Source of the DNA: Agarophyton chilense | Taxonomy: Eukaryota > Rhodophyta > Florideophyceae > Gracilariales > Gracilariaceae | Assembly: GCA_030374765.1 (NCBI GenBank) | Contig: JARGXX010000019.1 | Span: 1 to 64,000, forward strand | DNA length: 64,000 bases | Direction: 5' to 3' | Part shown: positions 42,133 through 53,895 of the stretch, in pieces | How the letters are laid out: each line of letters begins with the position of its first letter | Position numbering within the stretch: position 1 is the stretch's first letter | Made by a program: the position numbers and the translations under genes | Notes under the pieces: model-generated | Told to the model about the DNA's origin: nothing | Databases searched by the model: none | Seen by the model: only the letters and a program-made list of their open reading frames with translations

Positions 42133-45074
42133 TCAGAAGATTGAACAAAATACGAAGCGAAGCACTTTGGAAGGGACCAGGAGTTATTTGGGTTTGAGAA
42201 TTGAGGATTGTATTGGATCAAAATAAGATGAGAGGAAAAGAACGAGTATAGTGGGAATTCTTGCGCAAGTATAGGGGCCTTGGAAATTATTTGGCCAGCG
42301 ATTGTTCAAAAGCAGTCAGCAGGACACAAAAGTTGAACAGCTGCAACAAGTATATACTGTTTTTGCTTCATGAAAACGAATGGAGGCGAAGTAATACGCT
42401 CTTGAAGAAAGAAGTGGAGCCGATGTTGGCCTCTGAGGGGGAGAAACAACCCCCTTGATAAACAGGCTAGAGAAACAGTTATCTTGACGCTCAATGACAC
42501 ACAGGTTGCGGGGGATACGCGTGAGGCAACGTATACTTAGCGCGCTTTGACCAAGGTCCCTCTTTTTTTCGGTACCGAATGGCTTCGCTGCTGTGGCAGG
42601 ATCAATTTGAATTTTATTTAGATTCAACATTACGTTCTGGCTGGCAGAAAACCCGCGCGCCAATCATTTTTTCGCGTTTCCTGTATCATCTATCTACCTT
42701 TGTACCACATGCAAAAAAAAAAGAATAACCAACAGACATTGAAAATGAGAGTTGACATCCTCGAGCTTCTCTATGAGTTATCTTTTGTTACCGTCCAGCC
42801 CATCCGTTGTAATGCGTTCGAGTGGATTTTTTGAATAAGAGACACGAATGACGAGCCAATAGAAGATTCGGACCACAACGGAGAACTCCGTCATTGTTCA
42901 ACAGTTAAACCACCCAGAAAGCTTACCTGTGCTTCATTACAAAAACCAGTGCGTTGCCAACTATTTCGAGACTATTTGATACCTGTTTATCGCAGATCCT
43001 ATTCGGCACTGTAGTCAACTTTAAATTCCATTTGCCGATGGAAAACTTCCACAGCTAATGAATACCACGAATGCTTATTTTTGATCTTAAAGGAAGAAGC
43101 CATTGCCTTGTGAGAGTAGGTATCCCAACGAAATGACGAAAAAATCGCAGATCTCCAAAGACGGCTTCGACAAAATGCATACTGAATATTATCGCTTTCA
43201 TCTTTTTCGTTGTGGGTCTTAGAATCTATTTCTGACCTAGCCTGAAAGATATCTAAAAGATATCTATGCTGGAGACAGTTCTCTCTCTGCAAAAAGATCG
43301 CCTCCTCATTCGTGGCCCATGGTTTTATTTTCGTCCGCCCTCTCCAGAGCCTATCCTTCGAAAGATAGAACCTGAGAAGACGCTCATCATGTACCTCTTT
43401 ATTTTCTCTAGTCCTTCTCACAGATCTGCGGAACATCCGCGTACATTGTGCAATCGCCCCTTTTGGAAAGGCCAGAAATGGTTCCTCGGTCATTGCATAA
43501 TTACGGCACTTACAATATATGTGGGCCAACCATACGGTGTTTTGTTAAAAGTCCCGTATTTCGATTGTGAAAGAGCTTCTTAGTGCGATGTGTTTTACAT
43601 ACTCTTTTTTCTATCCAATGGCTATATTATCGATGCGAACTCTTAAAGGATTATTCGGTAGCTTCAAGCTGTCCTCCGGTTCATAAACACGCATGACGAT
43701 AGCTCCGAGAAATATTGTGGAGAGAAAACCAGTTCCTTTTGTTTCTCTATGACATCGACTGATGATGCTTCCTTCCAAAGATTTGGTTTTGTGAACAATT
43801 CAAACCAAAAAATATCCCCCGTGGAAAACAGAAGTTTGAAAGTAATAGAAGAGTAGATGTAACAACTTGCATTAAAAAAAACGTTGACCACAGTAGAGAA
43901 GAAGTGCAACTCTCGAAGTTTGAACTGCAACCAAAACGTTTTGATTGAAAGATTGAGATTATGGCACCCAATCACGGAGGAAGGCAAGGAGAAGAGGAAA
44001 ATGAAGAGAGACTACGAAGGGTATCCTGGTTTCCCTGTGATTCTTTTTGTTCAATGAGAGCGATTTGGCATATGGACTCACCAGCAATGCAGGCTACCTC
44101 GATCAGGGGAACAGCCGTTAATCAAACCTTCACCAGTCCATCAAAACACAGGCTCACGACGTTGAAAGCGGGACAAAAAACCTACGAAGCCGCAATGCGA
44201 TGCAGAACGGGCAGTCAGTCAATTCATTTAGGCCTGGTGCAAGCGTGTGTAGATTCATCAAAAGCGGCGTGCGAAAACTGCCCACTTGTGTGAACCCTCA
44301 AAGAACAGAACGTCATTTTATGTTGCATATGTCGCACATCTCGTGCAGATGTCCCAGTGGTAGCAAATGTTGACCAAAGCGGCAAAGATTGTTCGAGTGC
44401 TTTCGCTCCTGGAACGCAAACCACATTTTCAATCGTCTGTGCTTTACACACGTTTTTCTCTCAGCACCTTTTTAGCTTCGCAACTCTCGAACCAACACAC
44501 GTACCATACACGAGGTACAATACCAAACAGTTGATTGTCCATAGGTTGTGCTGAAAATGACCGAAACGCGAGCCAACAAAACGAAACCCACATAGGGTTG
44601 GCCTTATCGAAAAAAGTGCTACAAGGGCACGGTGCTGTTGCAGTCACAAGGTTAAAAAGAGATGGTTTGGAAGTGCATCGTGCAATGATGGGCCATAAAA
44701 TGAGACAGTCCCTTTTTCGAAGGTGGTAGTAATAACAGCATGCATTCAAGGTCTTTGTTGTTTCCAGAGCGCAGCGGTGGAAGTTCTGTGTGCTCTCTTT
44801 TGCTCGGATCTTTTACTTTAAGAGATGGGGCAATAGGCGGATGAGAATGGTTGACGACTGTTTGACGTTGCGTACCCTATCGTGTATTCGACCTCATATC
44901 TGTTGTTCTCGTTTCCGTTTCCCTTTGTGCCGGGAACACCGTCTGTAAGAGGTAGGCAGGCTTTTTCTCACTACTATTTGAAGTCGTTGGTTCATCCGTA
45001 GATGAATGAAAGAAACTAACTTTATGTTAAATGCCACAAGAAGCGACCGTTTCGCGCGTGATACATAAAAATAT
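42133..45074. other. 2.9-kb stretch without a confident gene
   Basis: Several frames of 70-175 codons occur on both strands (for example - strand 42999-43529, which opens with TTG, and a + strand frame ending at 44293). None has a recognisable domain, a good start or clear codon bias. No tRNA or rRNA was recognised. Confidence 0.4.
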
Positions 45075-46112
45075 ATGAGAAGACAGAATAATGCAGAGCA
45101 GGAGATGGTGCGCATAGATGAGGAGGAAAGCAAAGAAGCGAAACGAAACAGGGAATATCTACTATTGATATTCGACCATCCATCGAAGGTAGTCGAAAAG
45201 ACTTTGAAGGATTGCGGAGAGATGTACTCGTGTGCATATGATGAGTTGGTAAGAATGCATGGACATGGCACACCAGGAAGACGTGCCGTAAGAGGCGCAT
45301 ACGTACCACCTATAACAAGGTTGACGCCAACGGCACGGACAAGCGTAGCATGCAGTGGCACGTTGATCGAACACCAGAACGGTACTAATTCAAACGGCGA
45401 CACAGTGGGCAGTTTGCCGTGGAGAAGAGCACGTGTTCAACATGCATGCTCATACGTGGAACGTTTCAAAAGAAGAGACTGCGCCGTTCAGGAGTTTTGG
45501 CGCAGGCAATGGGGCGAGTCATATGAAGGCTTCCTGAGGGTTCAACGCGAGCTTGGAGTTCTGCGTGATGAAATGTCCGATACGCGATGGTTTGGGGAAG
45601 AGGATGAGTACGTTTGTGATCAATCTGTGACGAGTTTGAAACAGATGATGGGCTATATGCTGCGAAATAGTGCTGGGGAGTGGTATAAACGATGGGGTGA
45701 ATTGGATTTACATCGGTTGTGTGTTCGGGACGCGCTGCATTGTATAAATGAATTCATGAAACGGCCAGCGTGGAACGAGATGAGAATCGTGGCGGGACAG
45801 AAACAACACATGGGAGATGATCACAACTCAGAGGGCGTGCTGTACGATTTGATACATCGTCTGTTCGACGTGGGGTGGATGACGACGGGAAGAAGGGTGG
45901 GGGCGGTTGGGGAGGATGCGGACGACGCTGTGTGCGATGAAATCAAGAGCGGGGTGGAGCGCGGCGACGTGGACGTGCGGTTCTACTCGAATGGGGCAGC
46001 CGTGCTGCTGCGGAAAGGGCGGGGCGCAACGGTGTTGCGCAGTTTGGAAAGCTCTCGCGCTTGGCACGTCAAGCGTCAACGCGCAATGCATTCGGCGAAT
46101 TGGCGGCAGTAA
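45075..46112 (+). CDS. unknown protein, 345 aa
   Basis: A single open frame with ATG start and balanced composition, but no family that I recognise. Mostly helical, with many Arg, Glu and Trp residues (for example RRQWGESYEGFLRVQRELG and EWYKRWGELDLHRL). The C-terminal part (FYSNGAAVLLRKGRGATVLRSL) looks like a small folded segment. No signal peptide, membrane helix or metal-binding cysteine pattern. It is the only long frame in a 5-kb region otherwise without genes. Confidence 0.55.
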   Translation: MRRQNNAEQEMVRIDEEESKEAKRNREYLLLIFDHPSKVVEKTLKDCGEMYSCAYDELVRMHGHGTPGRRAVRGAYVPPITRLTPTARTSVACSGTLIEHQNGTNSNGDTVGSLPWRRARVQHACSYVERFKRRDCAVQEFWRRQWGESYEGFLRVQRELGVLRDEMSDTRWFGEEDEYVCDQSVTSLKQMMGYMLRNSAGEWYKRWGELDLHRLCVRDALHCINEFMKRPAWNEMRIVAGQKQHMGDDHNSEGVLYDLIHRLFDVGWMTTGRRVGAVGEDADDAVCDEIKSGVERGDVDVRFYSNGAAVLLRKGRGATVLRSLESSRAWHVKRQRAMHSANWRQ

Positions 46113-47014
46113 ACGGAACGAAAGCGGCTGTTTGCTATGCCAAGCTGCTCGCGATGTGTAGATTTTCGAATGACAGCCATGGCGGCGGTGGCGGGGACGG
46201 GGACGAGAAGGGCAGGCAACGTGGCTGCGTGCGCGCGCTTATCGTAGAAGCCTATCTACGAAGAGTACTCCTTCAGGGGTAAGTTAAATACATTCAGACG
46301 AGCTTTCAAGGCTTACAGCGGAGCCCCGCCAGCAACTATAGTCGTCGGCACACCACGACGTGACGGGTGCACCCTAACGCAACCGGCGCACACGTGCCGC
46401 CAGCACAGGCGGACGCGCGCCACTGTCAGCCACGGGCGGCCATTCCCGCACCCGGTACGCAGCTTGCGCATTGTGCAGGCATACACTCACAGACGCTCTG
46501 TTGCTACGCCGCCATCACAGTCACACACGCAAGGGTGCTTGCTTGCCGCGCGTTGAGCGCATGATTTGTGAGCGCGGGCATCGTGTATTTGCATGGTGGC
46601 ACGCCTCGCCTACTTTCGGGCGCGGCCCCTGCGACGCTGTGAGCTTTCCCTTTGCGTCATCGTCTGTTTTCGGGACCGCGTGCTTTGCCGTCGACTGTCG
46701 CTTTGTTTTCAGGCGCTTCGTGTGGCGAGGCCTGACTTGTGCCGCCAACCCGCGCCCCAAGCACGTTGGCATCTTGATAACGGCCTTTGACGCGCTGGCT
46801 CTGTGCGTGTTTCCGCACACCGCACGTATACTTCGCCTGACGCGTTCTTGTTTCGTGCCACTGCGCTTGTGCTTTTCATCGCTCAGTACATAGATGCCAC
46901 CGCGCATCGCCTACACTTTGACACATCCTCCGTACCTTCGCCGCCGAGCACCCCCAACAAACACTCAACCACCTGACCACCTTCACCCAACTTTTATCTT
47001 ATCTTCAACCAACC
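46113..47014. other. spacer upstream of the cyclin gene
   Basis: GC-rich, with overlapping low-complexity frames on both strands (around 46471-46907) that I do not accept as genes. The last 100 bases are CA/CT-rich leader-like sequence before ATG 47015. Confidence 0.45.
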
Positions 47015-47959
47015 ATGCTTCCGTTAAACTCTCTCAAACAAACGGCGCATCTTCGTCGCGCAGCAGCCACAATCACCACTCATAATCATTCGCTCGTTGC
47101 ACCCACCACCACCACCACCGCTCATCACGACACTCAGTCAACCATATTGTACTCTCATCGCAAACACCCATCTGTCTACTCAGACTCTTCGTCCACGCAA
47201 GCCGCTTCTGCCCAATCCATCATACACTCTTCTTCTTCGTTCGACGATCGCCTATCATCGTCTTTATCTCCAGTTCACTCAAAAAAGTCGCGCCTAACGA
47301 ACTGTGAGCTGCTCATCAGTGTCTTGGAATGTTATATGACGCTTCAAATCCGACACAACCAGAGTTTGGAAACAAATCAATCATCTTCTCTTGTGAAACA
47401 GCACCATGTCCGGCAGGAGCACTGCCTAGCCCTCAAAACTAATCAGGAACCATCTGTATTTCACGCTCTACAACCGCCGTCAATTACACCTGTTGAATAC
47501 CTTCGTCGTCTTGCTCGATACGCGTTTTGCTCCCGTTCAGCTTTCATCCTAGCCTTCTACTATCTTGACAAGATTGCCAATCTTCCGCAAGCCTCTCTAA
47601 AAGTTAATTCGCTCAGCATTCATCGGTTACTATTGACTGCCACCTTGCTGGCCACCAAAATGGTAGATGACATTCTGTACGACAACGCGCATTTCGCAAA
47701 GGTTGGAGGCTTGGACATGCAGGAACTTAACACGTTGGAACTGGATATGCTTAACGTGCTTCACTTCGAGCTCTGCGTAAGTGCCGAACAATTCGAAGCG
47801 TTTGAGCGATCCGTTCTGAATGACGTTCTCTCCTGCGAAGACTCTCAGTTTGCAGTGTTGCACGAGCGGCTACGGAATATGGGATATGCCCCTGATGAAC
47901 ACCTACCGCCTTGCTCGCCTGTTTCGTCGTTGGATGATTTTACCTCCTCTGACGTGTAG
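47015..47959 (+). CDS. P/U-type (PHO80/PCL-like) cyclin
   Basis: Cyclin that activates a Pho85/CDKA-type kinase, as in phosphate or cell-cycle signalling in fungi and plants. Residues about 95-265 form one cyclin box: ISVLECYMTLQIRHNQ, then PSITPVEYLRRLARYAFCSRSAFILAFYYLDKIA, then LSIHRLLLTATLLATKMVDD, then LNTLELDMLNVLHFELCVSAEQF. The LLATKM..D and the L.F.L.V phrases are typical of the PCL/U group. The N-terminal ~90 residues are His/Thr/Ser-rich and disordered. The 314-residue length is normal, and the gene has no intron. Confidence 0.9.
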   Translation: MLPLNSLKQTAHLRRAAATITTHNHSLVAPTTTTTAHHDTQSTILYSHRKHPSVYSDSSSTQAASAQSIIHSSSSFDDRLSSSLSPVHSKKSRLTNCELLISVLECYMTLQIRHNQSLETNQSSSLVKQHHVRQEHCLALKTNQEPSVFHALQPPSITPVEYLRRLARYAFCSRSAFILAFYYLDKIANLPQASLKVNSLSIHRLLLTATLLATKMVDDILYDNAHFAKVGGLDMQELNTLELDMLNVLHFELCVSAEQFEAFERSVLNDVLSCEDSQFAVLHERLRNMGYAPDEHLPPCSPVSSLDDFTSSDV

Positions 47960-48551
47960 TTGTACCAACACTCAATGTCGGCCCCGCTGTCGCCGAGCAC
48001 ACCGAAGCACACTGCCCAGCCCCGATGTTGACAAAGCTAGGTCTGCGCGCTACGATATGGAAGATTTTCGAACCTCACCTACGTGGCAAGTCGGAGCGGC
48101 GCATCAACACTACTCACCTACTCACAAGCCCCTCCCCTCCGTCTCCGCCTCCGTCTCCGCCTCCGCCTCCCCTCGCAAACAAAGTTACTTAACGATTAAG
48201 AATGTGTAAAGTGAAGCGTTGGACATCGCGTCTTCGTTGTAGAATTCAAGGCAAAACCCCACCCTCCCACCCCTCAATTCCATTGCTAAGTCAAGACAAT
48301 AATGACTTGAAAACCTATAGTTAGGCGCCAGTTGACGGACAGCAATACATGGCACGCAGCTTACAGATGGTGTTGGCACGCGCTCGAAGTGCGCACCAAC
48401 ACCGCCTGTCACGCGCCGCTCGCCGCGCAACTTACCGTTCGCTCCCGCGTGAGCACGGCCAGAAGCAGTCGCGCGTCCCTGGTCACAAAGCAACCCTCGA
48501 TCGCCAAGCTCACACAAGCCCTCCTCGCGCTCTGTGAGGACCTGCGTTCCC
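47960..48551. other. spacer between the cyclin and PPWD1 genes
   Basis: No supported gene; the short frames are low-complexity. A near-repeat of GTCTCCGCCTCC lies at about 48139-48170. Confidence 0.5.
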
Positions 48552-50949
48552 ATGTCAAGTGCATCATCTGCTTCCTCCCCTTCACCACTGGGCCCAGCTC
48601 ATCCGCCACCCTCCCCCACGCGGTCTCCCACCCGGCCGCCTCCTATCCAGCCGCCTCCCTCGTCGGTGGCGCCTACTACACCACCTCCTTCCTCGCCGCC
48701 CCGAAAGAAACCCCGCGTTGAGCATGTTATGCGAACTCACAATGGCGGTGCGGCATTGCCAGCACACCTTCCGAACGGCCCATATTATCAGCGGTCGTAC
48801 ATGATGCGTTATCCGGTCCAATGCCTGTTTACATCATCCTCATCCATTGTAGTTGCGTCATTGGATGCCGCACTCACGTTTTGGGCGCGATCTACTACCC
48901 CGCCTGCCACTCCTTCCCACGAAGCACGTCGTGATGACACAAATGTTGTTCTTGATGGTGTGAATAACAACAGCGCCAAACTACATTTTGTGAAGCGCTT
49001 GCATGCGCACAAGCCCCCTTTATTGGCCTCTGGATTATCCAAACGTGCGGATGCTTTGCTCACAAGCAGTGTTGCTGATAGTACTCTCAAGCTGTTTTCC
49101 ACCCCGACCTTCGAACTACTTCACGTTCACAATTTATCGTTCCAAGCCGGTTCCGTGTTGCTACATATCGAGTTACAATCCGCTCAAATCGCGCTTGTAT
49201 CACACAAGAACTCCCCCGCTCTATCTTGTTTCACCCTACCCGAGTTGGAGTTTCGAGCTGATCTCACTTGCCCACATGCAAAACCGCTAACGCGAGCTAC
49301 CTACAACCATGCTTATTCTGCAATCATATCAATCGACGAAGCGAATGTGATTGATTATTGGGCAGTCAAACGGCAAGGAAATTCTTATCACACGTCTGTG
49401 GACATTCCCCAGCTAGAGTTTCGCTCAAAGCTACGGACTGATCTTTTTTATTTTGCGAGGAATGCGCTTGTGGCGACCAGTATGGACGTATCATCTCGCG
49501 GATCTCAATTTGCTGTTGCCGATCATCAAGGCAAAATTCACATTTTCCACTTTTTGACAGGCCATCTACGGTCTGTGATTGATCTTTCCCTCCCATCGAT
49601 TCGAGCAGGTCTCACCAGCAATGCGTACGAAAACTTTGGTTTGAATCGCAGAAACATTGACAACAGATTGGAAGCAGAACGTGTACTTAAAAAGCATGAA
49701 CAATTGCAATCGCAGAACAACGTTGTGTTTGATGAAACCGGGAAATATGTTTTATATGCTACGGTTTTAGGAATTCATTTGATCCATGTATCGTCTTGCA
49801 CCACCGTTATAATATACGGATTAAATGAACATCAGTATCGATTTGTCAACGTTTCCATTTGCGCTGGAGATACTATTGACCGTGAGAATGGTATCCCCAC
49901 TTCGTTGCAACCCCTCGTTGTCGCATCAGCGTTTAAAAGCCAACGAATCTTCCTGTTCGGAGCCTCCCAAGCATTCCGAAAGGGTAGAGATGTGATGAAC
50001 GAACCGCTTTACACAGATTCGAAGCTACCGGCAACTCCTTCCCAGCCTTCCAAAAAGAAAGTGTCTACCGACCAACTTGTAAAACGAGTCACGCTGCACA
50101 CCACTTTTGGAGACGTTATGTTGCAACTGTATGGACAACAGGCGCCCAAGACTGTGGAAAACTTTTCCACGCATGCGCGAAATGGTTACTACGATGGCGT
50201 GGTATTTCATCGTGTGATTCGAGGATTTATTGTACAAAGTGGTGATCCGGAAGGCAACGGAACAGGTGGCGAGTCTATCTGGGGCGTGGAATTTGAAGAC
50301 GAGATCAATCCTTCTCTCAAGCATGACGTAGGGATTTTGTCTATGGCCAATGCAGGACCCAACACAAACGGATCGGTAAGCTTTCCATTCTGCCTGATTC
50401 GGAACTGTTGCACATGCAGTGATTGTTGCCCCATCGTTGCTGACTCTAATGATTTTCTATCTAACTGATGCGTCCCGTCTCGACAGCAATTCTTTATCAC
50501 ATGTGGGCCTGCCCCTCATTTGAATGGTAAACACACCGTCTTTGGTACGTCAAAACTATCTAATGTCTGTCACGTTGGACAGTGCTGACCTCCTTAACGG
50601 GAAGAAAGAAGATAAGGAATTGACGCGTTTCTTTTATGGAGCACAGCTTAATCAGACACCTAGAACATCCTGACACTGAAGCATATCGCAACTCGCTATC
50701 ATGACACTAACCAATCCTTTCGGTGTTACTCTGCCTCGGCGTCGTCTTTATCGTTCCAACATTCGGAAAATGCTCCAAAATATATTACACTAACTTTCTA
50801 CGCCCAAATCTAACATTTCGTCTCTGATTCCAGGTAAAGTTATGAAAGGAATGACAGTGGTGAGACAGATTGAAAATGTGAAGGTAGACAAACATGATAA
50901 ACCCTTCGACGAGGTTCGAATTGAAAGCATATCGGTGTATTCGGACTGA
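48552..50949 (+). CDS. PPWD1: PPWD1-like WD-repeat peptidyl-prolyl cis-trans isomerase, three exons
   Basis: Spliceosome-associated cyclophilin with an N-terminal WD propeller. Exons are 48552-50375, 50487-50544 and 50834-50949 (665 aa); joining them is in frame and restores the cyclophilin fold. The N-terminal ~60 residues are Pro/Ser-rich and end PPRKKPR, a likely nuclear signal. Residues about 75-470 hold the WD region ([56 protein letters not shown]). The isomerase domain starts [16 protein letters not shown], with [22 protein letters not shown] holding the catalytic Arg/Phe motif, then AGPNTNGS before intron 1, [20 protein letters not shown] across exon 2, and [15 protein letters not shown] in exon 3. 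ATG 48552 is chosen; the frame upstream opens with GTG. Without splicing the protein would lose the end of the active site. Confidence 0.92.
50376..50486 (+). other. intron 1 of the PPWD1-like gene (111 bp)
   Basis: GTAAGC donor, CGACAG acceptor. Removing it joins TNGS to QFFIT in the conserved cyclophilin sequence. Confidence 0.92.
50545..50833 (+). other. intron 2 of the PPWD1-like gene (289 bp)
   Basis: GTACGT donor, TTCCAG acceptor. Removing it joins HTVF to GKVMKG, splitting a Gly codon. Confidence 0.9.
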
Positions 50950-51364
50950 GCACCGAGTGGATCGGGTGTAGAAAAGTGACGTGAGGACGCAATGGAAACG
51001 ATGAAATGGGTTTCTGTAACTGACTAGACGCCAATGAAATTGAGAAGCAAAAACGAGCCACTACCACTGGAGCGCATGAGTACAGCACCAACCACGGTTA
51101 TTGACGTTGAGTCGCTTGGTAGTTGAAGCTATCAAATACGGAGCGCATCAATGATGTGCCTCTAGACCATCCAGTGGTGTAATAGAAAGGATATTGCGGA
51201 AAATGAGCGTTATTGTAGAGATCCATTAAGGACAATCGTGTGGCGGGTCGATGGCAATTCACTCATTCGAACACATGCACAAAATGATCGTTTCTCGTTC
51301 CAACTCGTGACACTAATGAACGCAAAGGATTTTTTGATGTCAGTGGGAAAAGCGATAGTATTGC

Positions 51365-52111
51365 TCAAGGTGCATGCTGATCTGATTGAGACGACGGCGG
51401 CGGCGGTGGAAGAACGCGAACTTCATAAAATGCAGGTGGCAGGTAAAGGTTGTGGTCGAGCTCATTTTCATTGGGGAGAAGAATTCGGGTTTCGTCATCG
51501 CACTCAGCTGTTCGCAAAGGTCCATGTGTGCCAGGCTCATCGCCATCATTTGACGGATTGACATCATAAACATCTCGGTAATCCATAGCTGACAAGACAG
51601 CGGAGGCGCCATCCAATTGCAGATAAACCCTCCTTCCAAACGAATCTCTATAAAAATTCTCATGGCTGATTTCCCAGTCGGACAAAGGATGTACGTAAGT
51701 CTTATCAGTTGGGGAAGGCTCAGCAAGCCCATAATCGACGACAAGTTCCTTTTCGACGTCCGGATACCAAGAGCGTTCAAAGGCGTCAGAAATACCCCTC
51801 AAAAAACGCGCGCCCAACTTGGTAACACGGGCGAGCAAAGACGACTCCACACAAGAAGCAGCAAAAGTTTCCAATGCATTGAGAAAGGCACGGTTATCCA
51901 TGGTGAAGATTGTTCGCCAAGACGTGCGCGCCCCGGACCACTGCCAATTGCGATTGGCGCTGGTATGCTTCTTGGCAACGCGCACACGGCGAGGACGCGA
52001 CGGCGGCCGCATCTCAGCCGAAACGCGCCGCCTGCGGGCGGTGGGAGCACATCCCACAGCCTGACTATGCTTCCCCCGACGAAACGGAAGATGCGATGTA
52101 AAAGCGAGCAT
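51365..52111 (-). CDS. unknown protein with transit-peptide-like N-terminus (248 aa)
   Basis: Not recognised. The first ~65 residues from MLAFTSHLPFRRGK are rich in Arg, Ser and Ala and poor in acids, as in organelle targeting peptides. From about residue 70 (MDNRAFLNALETFAASCVESSLLARVTKLGARFLRGISDAFERSW) the protein is helical, followed by a Tyr/Asp-rich part with the phrase NFYRDSFGRRVYLQLDGAS. The C-terminus is acidic, then Pro-rich. The frame is open to 52270 upstream, but ATG 52111 gives the better leader. A plastid role is plausible only from the leader. It runs in the same direction as the SAS-6-like gene upstream. Confidence 0.6.
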   Translation of the reverse strand: MLAFTSHLPFRRGKHSQAVGCAPTARRRRVSAEMRPPSRPRRVRVAKKHTSANRNWQWSGARTSWRTIFTMDNRAFLNALETFAASCVESSLLARVTKLGARFLRGISDAFERSWYPDVEKELVVDYGLAEPSPTDKTYVHPLSDWEISHENFYRDSFGRRVYLQLDGASAVLSAMDYRDVYDVNPSNDGDEPGTHGPLRTAECDDETRILLPNENELDHNLYLPPAFYEVRVLPPPPPSSQSDQHAP

Positions 52112-52560
52112 GATACAATCGAGAGCAGTGCCGCACACCGAGGAACAATACGGCACGAGGAAGGGTAAGGGGTGTGGAAAGGACTGGTCCGAGGAGGGCA
52201 GGGATGCGCAGGGGGTGAGTGCCTGGCAGAGAGAGGCAGCGGGCCGCGCCGCAGATTTTGCAGTTTCCACGCGTTTTCTGGCAGTGGCGATATTTTAGGG
52301 CTCTTTGGGGTCGAAAGGGTGCATGTATTTGCAAACGACCAATCACGGCGCGACCACCACTCTCCTGCTTTTCAAGAGAGATGGCTGCTCCTCTGCGGCT
52401 AGGCATCACCACACGCGAATTTCCGTCACTTCCGAGCCACCTCGTTAAGTTTATGTAGCGGCACGATAAATCGCTAGCTACATTGTCTACGTTACAAACT
52501 ATGCTATTCTCGACACAAAGATCCAGCCAATCCAGCAGGCGGTGCGCCCCGAAAACACGC

Positions 52561-53895
52561 TCATGTGGCAACTCCGGAACCGTCCACCACGTCCTGCGTG
52601 GCGCCGAGCACATCCTGAACCGTATCTCCGCCAATCTGATCGATCAGTCTATCGTTCAACTCGCGATTCAAATATGCAATGACCTGTTGGTCACTTTGCA
52701 ACACCGCTCGATTCTCCTCAAGCTTGCGAAGCGCCTCCCGCAATCGATCCTCCACACCCTCTTTTTGCACGTGCAGCAGAGCAGCCCGATCGCGCACGCG
52801 AATCAATTCTCTCTGCAATTCAGCCAGCTTGCCATCCCTTTCAGCCAGTACTTGCTCCTGCTTCGCAATCAGCTTACTTTTCACCCGACTTCTCGCGCGA
52901 CTTGCTCGCAACTCCTTCTGCAGCGTGTCGATAATTTTGTTGCCCTTCTCAATCTCGTTGCAAGCCTCTTGTCGTTGTGAAGTCACCGTCTGCACGCGTT
53001 GTTTCAGCGCATCGATTTCAGCGTCCTTCGCGGCGTCGTTACCCGTCAAATTCTCAACTACAGCTCGAAGGCGATCGCATTCGGCCGAAACAGTTTGGTA
53101 TTTGTCACCACCAAGCTCAAGCTCCTTGACGCGCTGTTCGCTGTCTGCAAGCAGCTGCTCGAGCTGGCGGCATTTCTGCGAGTCCCGCTCCCCTAGTTGC
53201 ATTTTGTCCTCCGCCTCCGTCAACAAACGCTGCAAACGGTCTGTGTGAACGTTGGCGTCGCGTAATTGTGCTTGTGTGTGCTGCAATTCAGACTCGAGTT
53301 GCCTCTGGCGCTGCGCGCTCGTGGTAGAGCCCCTGGCCAACATTGCCAGCGTCGAGACTAACAAGTGATTGGAGGCGTGTTGCATGACAAGCTCAATGTG
53401 CGTGATGACCTTGAAAGTAGCAATTTCAACAATACGCAACAGCGCCGTAGACGGGACTCCGTGCTCTCGAATGCGCTCACTCGGTGTATGAAATTCAAGC
53501 TCATCGTCTGGGGCGTGTGTGGCAGCAGCCTCTCTGTCCGCCTGTTCGGCAGCCTCTCTGCGTAGCTCTTCGCCAGCGCCCAGATGAAGCTCAGCAACAT
53601 AGGTGTCGTCGTTGGCAACCCTCTTGAGCAGACCCACCAGGTGGGCAGAAAACTGCGAAAAGTCGACGCGCAGCAACTGAGCGGCCCTGAACGCCGGATA
53701 CGAGGAAGCGGTTTGCACGTGGCGCAACAGCAGCAAATCCGCGGACAGATCGAAGAGAGTGAGGGTGAGCGCCGAGTCGGGCTCGCTCCAAGCCACGGTC
53801 ACACTGAGCGAAGAAGTAGTGGGCGGCGAACTGGGCGCCGCGCGGCGATGCACCACAAGTGGCAGCGACTCGTCCAGCAGCGAGTCGGCCGCCAT
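52561..53895 (-). CDS. SAS-6-like centriole cartwheel protein (444 aa)
   Basis: SAS-6 builds the nine-fold cartwheel of centrioles and basal bodies. Residues about 28-190 follow the SAS-6 head domain, and the PISA motif LRIVEIATFKVITHIEL lies at 153-169, close to the VETN.FKHLTHLSL consensus. Residues about 195-430 are an unbroken heptad coiled coil. Near the C-terminus VIAYLNRELND matches the conserved SAS-6 tail phrase for a helix/short motif. An acidic, Ala-rich insertion (about 108-140) interrupts the head. Start is ATG 53895 (MAADSLLDES); the longer frame upstream is Cys/Gly-rich leader-like. XRCC4/XLF-type relatives share the fold, but the PISA motif points to SAS-6. It is surprising if the organism lacks centrioles. 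Confidence 0.75.
   Translation of the reverse strand: MAADSLLDESLPLVVHRRAAPSSPPTTSSLSVTVAWSEPDSALTLTLFDLSADLLLLRHVQTASSYPAFRAAQLLRVDFSQFSAHLVGLLKRVANDDTYVAELHLGAGEELRREAAEQADREAAATHAPDDELEFHTPSERIREHGVPSTALLRIVEIATFKVITHIELVMQHASNHLLVSTLAMLARGSTTSAQRQRQLESELQHTQAQLRDANVHTDRLQRLLTEAEDKMQLGERDSQKCRQLEQLLADSEQRVKELELGGDKYQTVSAECDRLRAVVENLTGNDAAKDAEIDALKQRVQTVTSQRQEACNEIEKGNKIIDTLQKELRASRARSRVKSKLIAKQEQVLAERDGKLAELQRELIRVRDRAALLHVQKEGVEDRLREALRKLEENRAVLQSDQQVIAYLNRELNDRLIDQIGGDTVQDVLGATQDVVDGSGVAT

Noticed and set aside
42999..43529. 176-codon frame on the - strand
   Set aside because: Starts with TTG, has no recognisable domain, and lies in a region without other support.
46471..46907. Overlapping 128-140-codon frames on both strands
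   Set aside because: Low-complexity, mutually overlapping, no recognisable content.
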